Shown in pieces: positions 9,132 through 17,970 of a stretch of 64,000 nucleotides of DNA. The notes beneath the pieces are model-generated. The model saw nothing but the letters and a program-made list of their open reading frames with translations, made no database searches and was not told the DNA's origin. The translations under genes were made by a program, and so were the position numbers. Numbering within the stretch: the stretch's first letter is position 1; each line of letters opens with the position of its first letter. The stretch lies in the NCBI RefSeq assembly GCF_007830175.1, contig NZ_VLKH01000011.1, positions 88,198 to 152,197 on the forward strand, read 5' to 3'. This stretch comes from Sedimentibacter saalensis. GTDB taxonomy: Bacteria; Bacillota; Clostridia; Tissierellales; Sedimentibacteraceae.

Positions 9132-10976
9132 ATGAAAAGTAAAATACTTAATAAAATATTATTGTTAACTGTGGTAATTTCTCTGCTGTTTACAATGACT
9201 GCAAATGCCGCTGCATTTACTGATATATCAACTCACTGGGCTAAAAGCTACATAGAGAGAGTGGCAGCAAAGGGGATTGTATCCGGATATGATAACGGAA
9301 CGTTCAAACCTGACAACAATGTCACGGTGTTGGAAGCCTTGGTGATGATATCCAGACTTTATGACATAGACGATGACTTGAAAGAAAAGATAGTTGAAGA
9401 ATATGAACCTTCACTTAAGAAAATGACAAACACATTGTACAGTGAATGGTCTTTTGAATATTTATCGGTTATAATCGAGCTTGGAGTTGTTTCTGAAAAC
9501 GGTATTGAAGACATGTTTGCAAAGAAAACAATATTCCAGCAAGCAACAAGAGAAGAAATAGCAGTACTTCTGACAAAGGCGATGATGCTTGGAGATGAAG
9601 CTCAGAATTTAAAGGTTTACACTCTTCCCTTTGCTGATGCAGCTAAAATATCCACATCCGCAAGACCTTATGTATATGTTATGTATGACAAGGATATATT
9701 TACAGGAGACTCAAATAAAAATATAAATCCATCAAATAAAATTACAAGGGCTGAAATTGCAACTTTGCTGGACAAGGCGTGGAAATATATAGATGAAAAT
9801 GATGTGTATCCTGACTTTGACGATTATGTACCCACAACATCATTGAACGGAATAATAACAAAGGTTTCGACAGGTACTGCAGAGTCATACATTTATGTAA
9901 AGAACGACAGCGAAGTTGAAAGCATTGTTAAAATAAACAAGGATACAGCTATTTATTTAAACGGGAAGGCTGTAAATATAGACAAGCTTAAAGAGGACAT
10001 GCTTGTAAAGTGCAAGATAGACAGCGAAAGAATTGCAGTGAAACTGGAAGCAGACAGTTCAACAGACGTGGTAAGGGGCATTATTTATTACGTTGCATAC
10101 GTTGCTCCTGCAAAAATTACCATAATAGATGAAGACGACGATAAAATTACATATGATATGCCTACGGACGTTAAAGTATACCTTGACGGCAAGGAAATAG
10201 CACTTAAGGAACTTAGTAAAAATGATGAAGTCACATTGTACATAGATAACGATAAGGTTTATCAAATTAATTCCATAAGCAGAATAAAGAAATTCAATGG
10301 AACCATAACTGCCATCGACTACAATTATCCTATAGTGGTTAAAATGAAGACTAAAGAAGGCGTTATTAAATCATTCACGTTCAACAGCGATGTGGATGTA
10401 ACAAGAAACGATAAAGATTCAAGCTTTGACCAGGTAAGGGTTGGAGATGAAGTTACTGTAACAACAGAATATGATGATATGATTGCCATCAACACTATTG
10501 CAAAAGAAGCTGAAATGAGCGGAACTATTAAGGAAATTATAATAGGGGATGACAACAAAATTAAAATTGCCGACGAAGATGGTGAAACAACACAATATGC
10601 TGTGAGCAACAATGTTATAATTACCATAGGAAGCAACAATGCAACCATTTATGACCTTAGGGTTGGCTACAATGTAAGTGTCAATACTTCAGGCAATGAA
10701 ATTGTTACAATAGAGGCAGCTCAGCTGCAGACTGCAAAGAGCTTCTCAGGAAAAATAATCTACATCAATTCAACCGACAAAATAATCATGATGCAAAATG
10801 TTAAGGACAACGGTCAAAAGGAGCTGGTTTACCTTACCGTTACAAACAATACAAAGATATTTGACACAACAGGATCTACAAAATACTTTAAGGATCTGAA
10901 GGAAGGCGAAAACATATTGAGCACTGCTATTTCCCAGAGCGGAGAATATGTGGCAGCAAGCATAATGATACAGTAA
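9132..10976 (+). CDS. S-layer homology protein with five C-terminal beta repeats
   Basis: Secreted cell-surface protein (614 residues). A signal peptide (1-26, ending ANA) is followed by three SLH modules (about 29-75, 95-150, 172-222); the clearest begin FTDISTHWAKSYIERVAAKG and FADAAKIS. SLH modules bind pyruvylated secondary cell-wall polymers. Residues about 239-614 consist of five tandem units of roughly 65-75 residues. Each starts G-x-I-x-x-I, carries a charged hairpin, and ends in a variant of L-x-x-G-x-x-V; no enzyme motif is visible. A structural S-layer or surface role is likely, but the function of the repeats is unknown. It has a strong AGGAGG site and its own promoter and terminator. 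Confidence 0.9.
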   Translation: MKSKILNKILLLTVVISLLFTMTANAAAFTDISTHWAKSYIERVAAKGIVSGYDNGTFKPDNNVTVLEALVMISRLYDIDDDLKEKIVEEYEPSLKKMTNTLYSEWSFEYLSVIIELGVVSENGIEDMFAKKTIFQQATREEIAVLLTKAMMLGDEAQNLKVYTLPFADAAKISTSARPYVYVMYDKDIFTGDSNKNINPSNKITRAEIATLLDKAWKYIDENDVYPDFDDYVPTTSLNGIITKVSTGTAESYIYVKNDSEVESIVKINKDTAIYLNGKAVNIDKLKEDMLVKCKIDSERIAVKLEADSSTDVVRGIIYYVAYVAPAKITIIDEDDDKITYDMPTDVKVYLDGKEIALKELSKNDEVTLYIDNDKVYQINSISRIKKFNGTITAIDYNYPIVVKMKTKEGVIKSFTFNSDVDVTRNDKDSSFDQVRVGDEVTVTTEYDDMIAINTIAKEAEMSGTIKEIIIGDDNKIKIADEDGETTQYAVSNNVIITIGSNNATIYDLRVGYNVSVNTSGNEIVTIEAAQLQTAKSFSGKIIYINSTDKIIMMQNVKDNGQKELVYLTVTNNTKIFDTTGSTKYFKDLKEGENILSTAISQSGEYVAASIMIQ

Positions 10977-10981
10977 ACAAA

Positions 10982-11006
10982 AGCATCTGGGAACAGATGC
11001 TTTTTT
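10982..11006 (+). terminator. Intrinsic terminator after the SLH gene
   Basis: An 8-bp stem (AGCATCTG, 10982-10989, with 10994-11001) with loop GGAA is followed by a T run. Confidence 0.85.
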
Positions 11007-11168
11007 ATAATATAGGAAAGTTCTCTTTCCTATATTATAAAAACGGGGATTGCAAAGGGCGGGACGCCCTTGCCGTCAAGGGGGGTGCTCAGTAAAAAAT
11101 ACGTTAGTATTTTTTACGCCGAAGGGGGACATAGGTCCCCTTAGCGGAGTTGCGGAGCAACTTTTTAC
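11005..11168. repeat. Hairpin-rich, GC-rich segment, possible interspersed repeat
   Basis: Five inverted repeats are packed into about 160 nt between the SLH gene and the lipoprotein gene. (1) A perfect 16-bp stem, 11005-11020 with 11025-11040. (2) A 7-bp stem, 11055-11061 with 11065-11071. (3) A perfect 11-bp stem, 11092-11102 with 11107-11117. (4) An 8-bp stem with one bulged G, 11122-11130 with 11135-11142. (5) A 6-bp stem, 11148-11153 with 11157-11162, followed by a T run. The central part is far more GC-rich than its surroundings. No promoter, transposase or known RNA family is recognised. It could be a small mobile repeat or a leader RNA; the last hairpin is terminator-like. Confidence 0.55.
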
Positions 11169-11190
11169 TTCAAGACAAGGAGATGATTAT

Positions 11191-12183
11191 ATGAAAAAAA
11201 CTGCAATAATTTTGATGTTAGCTTTAACTTTTGTGTCACTTCTATCGGGCTGCACCAGACTGCCGGCATCTGTGGAAACAGGAGTGAAGCCTTCTGAATA
11301 TACGGGAAAACTCAGTGCGGAGGAAATGAAGAAGGAAAATGAAAGCTTAAAGACTGAACTTGACAGCAAAAAATTAGAACTTGAAAAATTGGAGAAGGAC
11401 TATCTGAATCTTGCTAAAAACAATGAAGCTATAATTTCCCGGCTTCAAGAAGCTGAATCATTACTCGACATAGTTGTAAGTGATGACTTACCTGATTTTA
11501 AATCAGAAGGAACAGACAAGAACAGCATCATATCTTACTTGAACGACAGCATATCATCACTTGATGATTCATACAGAAAAATTGAAATAATTCAGTCCAC
11601 AGACAGCAAAATATTGTTTCTTACAACAGGCTACGGAGAAAAATTCAGCCAGGTGTTCACGTGGACTATAGGTGAAGACAAGCCTTCAATAATCGAAGGG
11701 GCAAGTTTTGAAAGGTCAGGAAAGTGGCAGTGGCTTTTACAGGATAGGTTCATAGTCATTGATTCCGGAAGCGGTGATAAAAAAATAATTGATGCTGAGA
11801 ACAGCAGGGTTGCAGGAGAATTCAAAGCAAAGGGTGAAATATATCTTTTGCCTGACACTTCAACAGTGCTGATTCAAAATCCTGAAAGCAATGTTTTCTC
11901 TCTTTATGACTTTGGTCTGTCATCAGACCAGGAGCTTAAGCTTGACAGCAAGAACAAATATACATCATTCCGTGTTGATGATAAAGACATTATATTTGAA
12001 GGAACATACAAGGATCAGGGAATAGAATATAATGTTTCGGCAACAATTAATATTGAAGAAATGAAGGAAGCTTACAGCATAAAAAGCATTGATGAAACAG
12101 GTGCAAATGAAAATATGGACACAATAGAATCAGAGGATTCATTGGATGGCCAAAGTGATAATTCAGAAGGAAAAACAGTGTGA
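11191..12183 (+). CDS. Putative lipoprotein with N-terminal coiled coil, unknown function
   Basis: A 330-residue protein with a lipoprotein signal (hydrophobic core, then LLSGC lipobox with Cys at about residue 21). A strongly charged heptad region follows (about 45-95, many E/K/L), suggesting a coiled coil. The rest (about 100-300) looks beta-rich with repeated short hydrophobic strands, possibly a propeller-like or WD40-like sensor, but I recognise no family. The tail is acidic and Ser-rich. The frame is open upstream through the hairpin segment, but the ATG at 11191 has AAGGAG correctly spaced and starts the signal peptide. The next gene begins 4 bp after its stop, so they are probably co-transcribed. 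Confidence 0.75.
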   Translation: MKKTAIILMLALTFVSLLSGCTRLPASVETGVKPSEYTGKLSAEEMKKENESLKTELDSKKLELEKLEKDYLNLAKNNEAIISRLQEAESLLDIVVSDDLPDFKSEGTDKNSIISYLNDSISSLDDSYRKIEIIQSTDSKILFLTTGYGEKFSQVFTWTIGEDKPSIIEGASFERSGKWQWLLQDRFIVIDSGSGDKKIIDAENSRVAGEFKAKGEIYLLPDTSTVLIQNPESNVFSLYDFGLSSDQELKLDSKNKYTSFRVDDKDIIFEGTYKDQGIEYNVSATINIEEMKEAYSIKSIDETGANENMDTIESEDSLDGQSDNSEGKTV

Positions 12184-12187
12184 TAAT

Positions 12188-13408
12188 ATGAAATATGATG
12201 TCATTGTAATAGGAGCAGGTGCAGCAGGTCTTTTTGCTGCTTGTAGCATCAAGGACAAAAGTGTGCTGCTCATTGAAAAAAACAGCGCTGCAGGCAGGAA
12301 AATTCTTTTGTCAGGGGCAGGTCAATGCAACTTCACAAACAGCTGTGAGATGAGCGAATTCTTAACAAGATACGGCGAAAGGGGCAGGTTTTTAAAGACT
12401 GCCCTTTTCAGCTTTACAAACAAAAATGCAGTGGAGTTTTTCGAGAAATCAGGAGTAGAGACCATTGCTAGAGAAGACGGTAAAGTTTTTCCCGCATCAT
12501 TTAAATCATCAGATATAGTTGAAGCATTAATTGAAAAGTGCAGAAAAAACAATGTGAAAATTATATATGATGAGTCAGTAGAAAAAGTGAGCAGGGATGA
12601 AGATAAAGACATGTTTCTGGTGAAAACAATAAAGAACACTCATGCAGGAACAAATCTCATAATTGCTGTTGGTGGAAAATCGTACCCTAACACTGGCTCT
12701 TCCGGTGACGGATACGAACTTGCAAAGTCACTAGGGCACACAATAGAACAGCCAAAACCATGTCTGGCACCGGTGTATGTGGAAAATTACCCATTCAGTG
12801 ATTTGTCAGGAATATCCTTTGGAAACATCAAAATAAGTCTTTGGAGAAACAACAAAAAAATCAAGGAATTTTCAGGAGACATGCTTTTCACTCACGTGAA
12901 CATTTCAGGACCTGTCATACTCAACAATTCTAGATATATGGAAAAGGGAGATGTGCTTAAAATCAATTTCACTTCTTTTCCAAATGCTGAAGAATTTAAA
13001 ACTGATTTTGAAAATATTATTTTCAGCTCAGGCAAGTACAATGTGAAGACTGTGCTCAAATCTCTTGACATGCCAAAGCGCTTCACTGATAAAATAATGG
13101 AGATTACAGGAATACAAGAAGACAAGATGTGCAGTGAACTTGATAAAAGTAAAAGGAAGAAGCTTATGGAGATGTTTTGTGAACACAGCCTCACAGTGGA
13201 AAGACTTGGAGACTACAACATTGCTATGGCCACAAGGGGTGGTGTGAAAACATCTGAAATCAATCAAAAAACAATGGAGTCAAAAATTGTTCCCGGTCTT
13301 TACTTTGCCGGAGAGGTAATTGATTATGATGGAGACACTGGAGGATTCAACATACAGGCAAATTTTTCAACCGGGCATCTCGCTGCAGAAAGTATAAACA
13401 AAAAATAA
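12188..13408 (+). CDS. HI0933-family FAD-dependent oxidoreductase
   Basis: A cytosolic flavoprotein (406 residues) of the HI0933/YhiN family. The Rossmann motif VIGAGAAGLFAA starts at about residue 7, AAGRKILLSGAGQCNFTN is the family hallmark, and a C-terminal GGFNIQANFSTG closes the FAD site. The biochemical role of the family is not established; members are annotated as NAD(P)/FAD-dependent oxidoreductases or aminoacetone-oxidase-like enzymes. The frame opens earlier at 12146, but that would overlap the lipoprotein gene by 38 bp and add a non-conserved tail, so I choose the ATG at 12188. It has no strong ribosome site and may be coupled to the upstream gene. Confidence 0.88.
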   Translation: MKYDVIVIGAGAAGLFAACSIKDKSVLLIEKNSAAGRKILLSGAGQCNFTNSCEMSEFLTRYGERGRFLKTALFSFTNKNAVEFFEKSGVETIAREDGKVFPASFKSSDIVEALIEKCRKNNVKIIYDESVEKVSRDEDKDMFLVKTIKNTHAGTNLIIAVGGKSYPNTGSSGDGYELAKSLGHTIEQPKPCLAPVYVENYPFSDLSGISFGNIKISLWRNNKKIKEFSGDMLFTHVNISGPVILNNSRYMEKGDVLKINFTSFPNAEEFKTDFENIIFSSGKYNVKTVLKSLDMPKRFTDKIMEITGIQEDKMCSELDKSKRKKLMEMFCEHSLTVERLGDYNIAMATRGGVKTSEINQKTMESKIVPGLYFAGEVIDYDGDTGGFNIQANFSTGHLAAESINKK

Positions 13409-13434
13409 AAGGCGATTGCTGTAATACTGCAATA

Positions 13435-13474
13435 TCAACAGTGCCAGAATTTTCACACATTACGGCGCTGTTGA
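13435..13474. repeat. Inverted repeat overlapping the panB -35 box
   Basis: An 11-bp inverted repeat (13435-13445 with 13464-13474, one G.T pair, loop of 18 nt) runs into the TTGACA of the next promoter. It may be an operator, or the hairpin terminator of the upstream gene without a good T run. Confidence 0.45.
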
Positions 13475-13499
13475 CATTCTGCGAACATTATACTATAAT
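13471..13499 (+). promoter_or_regulatory. Consensus sigma-A promoter of panB
   Basis: TTGACA (13471-13476) and TATAAT (13494-13499) are both perfect consensus, separated by 17 bp. The leader would be about 75 nt. Confidence 0.8.
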
Positions 13500-13579
13500 T
13501 GGGTAAACGTAAACACAAGTTTGAGAAGTTAATTTACCATGACTAGGAAAATAATAATAAAAGATGCAGGAGGTTACAA

Positions 13580-14437
13580 GTGGCAAAGAAAAAAAGCATA
13601 TTGGATTTGCATAAAATGAAACAGAGCGGCGAAAAAGCGGTATGGGTTACTGCTTATGACTACCCCATGGCATCTTTTGCTGAGCAGGCAGGGATGGACA
13701 TGATACTTGTAGGCGATTCCCTGGGCATGATTGTGTACGGTTATGACGGCACGGTTCCTGTAACAATGGAAGACTGTATAATTCATTCAAAGGCTGTGAG
13801 AAGGGGTGCGCCAAACACATTCATCATTGGAGACATGCCTTTCGGATCATATCACATATCAGACGGAGATGCAGTATATAACGCATGCAGGTTTTTAAAG
13901 GAAGCAAACTGCGACGCTATAAAGCTTGAAGGTGGAGCAAGGGTTGCAAGTAAAGTGAAAGCCATTTCTGATGCCGGAATAGTGGTGTTCGGGCACATAG
14001 GACTGACCCCTCAGAGCGCAGGGCAGCTTGGCGGATTTAAGGCCCAGGGTCTTTATGTGGACAGCGCGAGATCATTGATTAAAGATGCTCTGGCAATTCA
14101 GGAAGCAGGAGCATTAGCCCTTTTGCTTGAAGGTGTGCCACCGGAACTCACTGAATTTATTTCAAAAAAACTCACTATTCCTGTTTACGGAATAGGAGCA
14201 GGAATTCCATGTGATGGACAGGTTCTTGTACTAGGTGATCTTCTTGGAATGTTTCAGAATTTCACACCTAAGTTTGCAAAAAAGTATGCCAATCTCGCTG
14301 AAGTTGTAACAAATGCGTTCAAGGAATATGCCGATGATGTGAGATGCGGAAATTTTCCTGAAGAAAAGCATGTCTACCACATCAAGGACAGCATTGAGGA
14401 TTTTGAAAGATTGTTTGAAGAATTCAAAGAAAGTTAA
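13580..14437 (+). CDS. panB: 3-methyl-2-oxobutanoate hydroxymethyltransferase
   Basis: PanB transfers a hydroxymethyl group from 5,10-methylene-tetrahydrofolate to 2-oxoisovalerate, making ketopantoate for pantothenate and CoA (285 residues, normal length). Visible motifs are VGDSLGMIVYGYDGT (metal-binding Asp), KLEGG and GHIGLTPQ. The start is a GTG with AGGAGG 6 nt upstream. panC and panD, usual partners, are not adjacent. The next gene is formate-tetrahydrofolate ligase, which feeds the same folate one-carbon pool; they have separate promoters. Confidence 0.95.
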   Translation: MAKKKSILDLHKMKQSGEKAVWVTAYDYPMASFAEQAGMDMILVGDSLGMIVYGYDGTVPVTMEDCIIHSKAVRRGAPNTFIIGDMPFGSYHISDGDAVYNACRFLKEANCDAIKLEGGARVASKVKAISDAGIVVFGHIGLTPQSAGQLGGFKAQGLYVDSARSLIKDALAIQEAGALALLLEGVPPELTEFISKKLTIPVYGIGAGIPCDGQVLVLGDLLGMFQNFTPKFAKKYANLAEVVTNAFKEYADDVRCGNFPEEKHVYHIKDSIEDFERLFEEFKES

Positions 14438-14462
14438 AAAACCGTAATAAAGAAATATTATT

Positions 14463-14490
14463 TTGCATTAAAGCAAAAAAAATATATAAT
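14463..14490 (+). promoter_or_regulatory. Candidate promoter of fhs
   Basis: TTGCAT (14463-14468) and TATAAT (14485-14490) have a 16-bp spacer. The leader of about 70 nt contains two small hairpins (a GGGAT/ATCCC pair and TCAAC/GTTGA) that match no riboswitch family I know. Confidence 0.6.
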
Positions 14491-14566
14491 ATTAGTGGGA
14501 TAACATATCCCGGTATCAACGTGAAATAGTTGAAATTTAACAGTAACTTTAAATCAGGAGGTCTTT

Positions 14567-16249
14567 ATGGCAGAATTTTTAAGCGACATTGAAATTGCAC
14601 AGCAGGCGAAAATGGAAGTTATCAACAACATTGCGGACAAAATAGAAATACCGGACCAATATGTTGAAAATTATGGTAAATATAAGGCTAAAATTGATTA
14701 CAGATATCTGCAGAACGAATTAAAAGATAACGATGAAGCTAAACTCATACTTGTGACAGCAATCAACCCTACTCCGGCAGGGGAAGGCAAGACAACAACA
14801 ACCATCGGACTTGGAGATTCTCTTTCAAGCCTTGGCAAAAAAACAATAATCGCTCTTCGAGAACCATCCCTTGGACCTGTATTTGGAGTAAAGGGCGGTG
14901 CAGCTGGAGGAGGATACGCACAGGTTGTTCCCATGGAAGACATAAATCTTCACTTTACAGGAGATTTTCATGCCATAGGAGCTGCTAACAATCTTCTGGC
15001 AGCCATGATTGACAATCACATACACCAGGGCAACGAGCTTGACATAGACACAAGAAGAATTGTGTGGAGAAGAGCTGTTGACATGAATGACAGACAGCTA
15101 AGACACATAGTGGACGGCCTTGGAGGAAAGACAGAAGGAGTAACAAGAGAAGACGGCTTCGACATAACAGTTGCTTCAGAAGTAATGGCTGTATTCTGTC
15201 TGTCAAATGACATAATTGAATTAAAGGAAAAATTATCACATATAATAGTAGCATACAACAGAAAGGGAGAACCTGTAACTGCCGGTCAACTGAAGGCTCA
15301 TGGAGCAATGGCGGCTCTTCTTAAGGATGCCCTTAAACCAAATCTTGTACAAACATTGGAAGGAACTCCTGCATTCATACACGGAGGACCATTTGCAAAC
15401 ATTGCTCATGGCTGTAATTCAGTTATTGCAACCAGAATGGCAAGCAAGATTGCTGAATACACTGTTACTGAAGCAGGATTTGGCGCAGACCTTGGAGCTG
15501 AAAAGTTCATAGACATAAAATGCAGGACAACAGGTCTAAGACCAAGTGCTGTAGTAATAGTTGCAACAGTAAAAGCACTTAAGTACAACGGTGGAGTTGC
15601 TAAGGCAGACCTTGGAGCCGAAAACCTTGAAGCTCTTGAAAAGGGACTTCCAAACTTATTAAAGCATGTCGAAAACATAACTCAGGTGTTTAAACTTCCT
15701 GCAGTTGTTGCCATAAACAAATTCCCTACAGACACTGAGGCTGAACTGAATCTCATAAAAGACAGGTGCAGGGAGCTTGGAGTAAATGTTGCTTTGTCTG
15801 AAGTGTGGGGCAAGGGAAGCCAAGGCGGCAAGGAACTGGCAGAAGAAGTTTTAAGGCTTTCAGAAAAAGAAAGCAACGTAGAATTTGCATATGAACTTGA
15901 TATTCCAATAAAAGATAAAATAAAAGCCATTGCAACAAAGTTGTATGGTGCAGAGACTGTTGAATTTTCTCCAAAGGCAAGCAAGGAAATTGCCAACTTT
16001 GAAAAGCTTGGATTTGGAAATCTGCCAATATGCATGGCTAAGAACCAGTACTCTCTTACAGATGATCCTAAGATTCTTGGAAGACCTACTGGATTTAAAA
16101 TTACAATCAGAGACATTACCATATCAGCAGGAGCAGGATTTTTAGTGGCTCTTACAGGAGACATTATGAAAATGCCAGGACTTCCAAAGGTGCCTGCTGC
16201 AGAAAACATAGATGTTGACGTTGACGGAAAAATAAAAGGGCTGTTCTAA
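14567..16249 (+). CDS. fhs: Formate--tetrahydrofolate ligase
   Basis: ATP-dependent ligase that activates formate to 10-formyl-tetrahydrofolate (560 residues, normal length). The P-loop region is [18 protein letters not shown] (about residues 67-84); [19 protein letters not shown] and FTGDFHAI are signature stretches. In acetogens it starts the methyl branch of the Wood-Ljungdahl pathway; in other Clostridia it supplies C1 units for purines or works in glycine fermentation. A formate-channel-like gene follows, supporting a formate-linked role. The ribosome site is CAGGAGG. A terminator hairpin carries the stop codon in its loop. Confidence 0.97.
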   Translation: MAEFLSDIEIAQQAKMEVINNIADKIEIPDQYVENYGKYKAKIDYRYLQNELKDNDEAKLILVTAINPTPAGEGKTTTTIGLGDSLSSLGKKTIIALREPSLGPVFGVKGGAAGGGYAQVVPMEDINLHFTGDFHAIGAANNLLAAMIDNHIHQGNELDIDTRRIVWRRAVDMNDRQLRHIVDGLGGKTEGVTREDGFDITVASEVMAVFCLSNDIIELKEKLSHIIVAYNRKGEPVTAGQLKAHGAMAALLKDALKPNLVQTLEGTPAFIHGGPFANIAHGCNSVIATRMASKIAEYTVTEAGFGADLGAEKFIDIKCRTTGLRPSAVVIVATVKALKYNGGVAKADLGAENLEALEKGLPNLLKHVENITQVFKLPAVVAINKFPTDTEAELNLIKDRCRELGVNVALSEVWGKGSQGGKELAEEVLRLSEKESNVEFAYELDIPIKDKIKAIATKLYGAETVEFSPKASKEIANFEKLGFGNLPICMAKNQYSLTDDPKILGRPTGFKITIRDITISAGAGFLVALTGDIMKMPGLPKVPAAENIDVDVDGKIKGLF

Positions 16250-16262
16250 GCAGCCTTTTTTC
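16234..16262 (+). terminator. Intrinsic terminator overlapping the fhs stop codon
   Basis: A 10-bp stem (16234-16243 with 16251-16260, one G.T pair) has the TAA stop in its loop and T residues on its right side. It probably lowers read-through into the channel gene. Confidence 0.75.
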
Positions 16263-16295
16263 CTCATATTATATTCAATACAAAGGGGTGGTTAG

Positions 16296-17036
16296 TTGAG
16301 CAATGTTTGTTTATCGCCAAAGGAAACTTCAGATGCTCTAATAAATTCATCAACAGTAAAAGCCTCGTATCCTCTGGGAAAACGAATGCTTTTAAGTGTA
16401 GCAGCAGGATTTTATATTGCATTGGGAGGGCATGGCTTCATAGTTGCATATGAAAGCTTGTTTTTAAGAGCAGCAGTCTTCCCTGTGGGACTCATGCTTA
16501 TTGTATTGGTGGGAGGAGAACTCTTCACAGGAAATTGTCTCATGACATTTGGATTTTTGAATAAATCAATCAGTTTGAAAGATTTTATAAAAACACTTGT
16601 GCAGGTGTGGATTGGAAATTTCGCAGGTGCTCTCCTGGCAGTGGCAATACTGTACTTAGGTGGAGCATATGCTAAACCCATTCTTGCAGAAACAATTGCT
16701 CAGGTTGCAAATGCAAAGGTGTCACTTTCATTTTTGCAGGTTGTTATGAGAGGAATATTGTGCAACATTCTTGTGTCTCTTGGTGTGTGGTTTTCACTGA
16801 CGGCAAGGGATACTGCAGGAAAGCTTCTTGGGTGCTGGTTCCCTGTAATGCTTTTTGTTCTTTGCGGTTATGAGCATTCTGTAGCAAACATGTTTTTTCT
16901 GCCCATGGGGATGCTGTTTAATTCTTCTGTGACAGCTGCACTGATTTTAAAGAATATAATTGCAGCAACCATTGGTAATTTCATAGGAGGAGGCATAATG
17001 GTTCCTGCTCTTTATTATAAAAGCTACTATAAATAA
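16296..17036 (+). CDS. Formate/nitrite transporter family protein
   Basis: Pentameric FNT-family channel (246 residues, six membrane segments) for formate, nitrite or similar small anions. Typical features are VGGELFTGNCLM in the second segment region, GNFAGALL, and a C-terminal GNFIGGGIMV. The start is a TTG with GGGGTGG 5 nt before it; no better in-frame start precedes the first membrane segment. Its position after fhs suggests formate uptake or export, though sequence alone cannot separate FocA from NirC or HSC. It lies 46 bp after fhs with the fhs terminator between. Confidence 0.87.
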   Translation: MSNVCLSPKETSDALINSSTVKASYPLGKRMLLSVAAGFYIALGGHGFIVAYESLFLRAAVFPVGLMLIVLVGGELFTGNCLMTFGFLNKSISLKDFIKTLVQVWIGNFAGALLAVAILYLGGAYAKPILAETIAQVANAKVSLSFLQVVMRGILCNILVSLGVWFSLTARDTAGKLLGCWFPVMLFVLCGYEHSVANMFFLPMGMLFNSSVTAALILKNIIAATIGNFIGGGIMVPALYYKSYYK

Positions 17037-17041
17037 TAAAG

Positions 17042-17075
17042 AAAGCATTAAGCTTAAAAAGCTTAATGCTTTTTT
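17042..17075. terminator. Strong bidirectional terminator
   Basis: A perfect 14-bp stem (17042-17055 with 17059-17072, loop AAA) with T residues on the right and A residues on the left separates two convergent genes. Confidence 0.88.
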
Positions 17076-17084
17076 GATGTAATT

Positions 17085-17951
17085 CTATTTGTTCTTGTCC
17101 TTAGAAACCGTTACAATCAGTACACCGGCTAAAATTAAAATGCAGGAAGCAACATTTCTCAAGGTGGTTGGTTCACCTAAAAAGATTATTCCAAGCAAAA
17201 TGCTTGTTATTGGTTCAAACATCCCTAATATTGATGTGGATGTTGGTCCCACGTTTTTTACGGCTATTGGAATAAATGTGTTTGCCAGGAATGAAACGAA
17301 AAATGCCACCAGAAATGTAAAAAACCATCCTGTTGCAGTCATTTTAAAAACCAAGGTGTTGGTAATTGTCCCAAAAATAAACAAATAAACTGATGAAAAT
17401 ATTGCAGCATAAAATGTTATTTTAAAAGGATACATTTTGTTCAGTCCGCTTTTATCGATGAACAACAGATGAGCGGCATAAACAACTCCTGACAACAACG
17501 CCAGAAATATGCCAACAAGGCTGAAGTTACCTTCAAAAAACATTAATACACCCACTGTTGAAAGAACAAGGGCGATTATTGTTTCCTTGCTTATTTTTTC
17601 CTTGAAAATAAACACACAGGCAACAGTTACTAGCACGGGATATATGTAATGAATAGTGGTGCTCATGCCTACAGATATGTAGTTGTATGATGCATATAGC
17701 GTAAGGGCTGTGAGAGTTGAACCCATTGATCCTAGTATTGCAAGCTTTTTAAGTTCATTTTTGTCAGCCGCAACCGGAATTTTCTTATATTTTAGGATGG
17801 CGAAAAGAAGAGGTATTGAAAGGAAGTTTCTGTAAAATGTCAGAGACATAGAATTACTTCCTTCCAGATAAGTCAGTTTTCCAAGAACAGGGGTGAAACC
17901 ATAAATAAAAGCTGCTAAAATAGCAAAGATCAGACCCTTTGTCTTATTCAT
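17085..17951 (-). CDS. EamA-family DMT transporter
   Basis: Drug/metabolite transporter superfamily membrane protein (288 residues) with about ten membrane segments in two EamA repeats. The first starts GLIFAILAAFIYGFTPVLGK and the second VVYAAHLLFI. Such proteins export amino acids or metabolites; the substrate cannot be told. A longer frame reaches 18044, but the ATG at 17951 has a GGGGGG site 6 nt upstream and begins at the conserved region. It starts 19 bp after the SEC-C gene on the same strand, so they likely form an operon. Confidence 0.87.
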   Translation of the reverse strand: MNKTKGLIFAILAAFIYGFTPVLGKLTYLEGSNSMSLTFYRNFLSIPLLFAILKYKKIPVAADKNELKKLAILGSMGSTLTALTLYASYNYISVGMSTTIHYIYPVLVTVACVFIFKEKISKETIIALVLSTVGVLMFFEGNFSLVGIFLALLSGVVYAAHLLFIDKSGLNKMYPFKITFYAAIFSSVYLFIFGTITNTLVFKMTATGWFFTFLVAFFVSFLANTFIPIAVKNVGPTSTSILGMFEPITSILLGIIFLGEPTTLRNVASCILILAGVLIVTVSKDKNK

Positions 17952-17970
17952 AATATCCCCCCTGCAGCGG

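Noticed and set aside
11050..11190. N-terminal extension of the lipoprotein frame through the hairpin segment
   Set aside because: The frame is open by chance; the ATG at 11191 has a ribosome site and begins a normal lipoprotein signal peptide, which an extension would bury.
14491..14566. Possible tetrahydrofolate riboswitch before fhs
   Set aside because: Only two small hairpins are present and none of the conserved THF riboswitch core is seen.
15682..16209. 175-codon minus-strand open frame within fhs
   Set aside because: It is antisense to a strongly conserved enzyme gene, has no ribosome site and no recognisable motif; it is a coding shadow.
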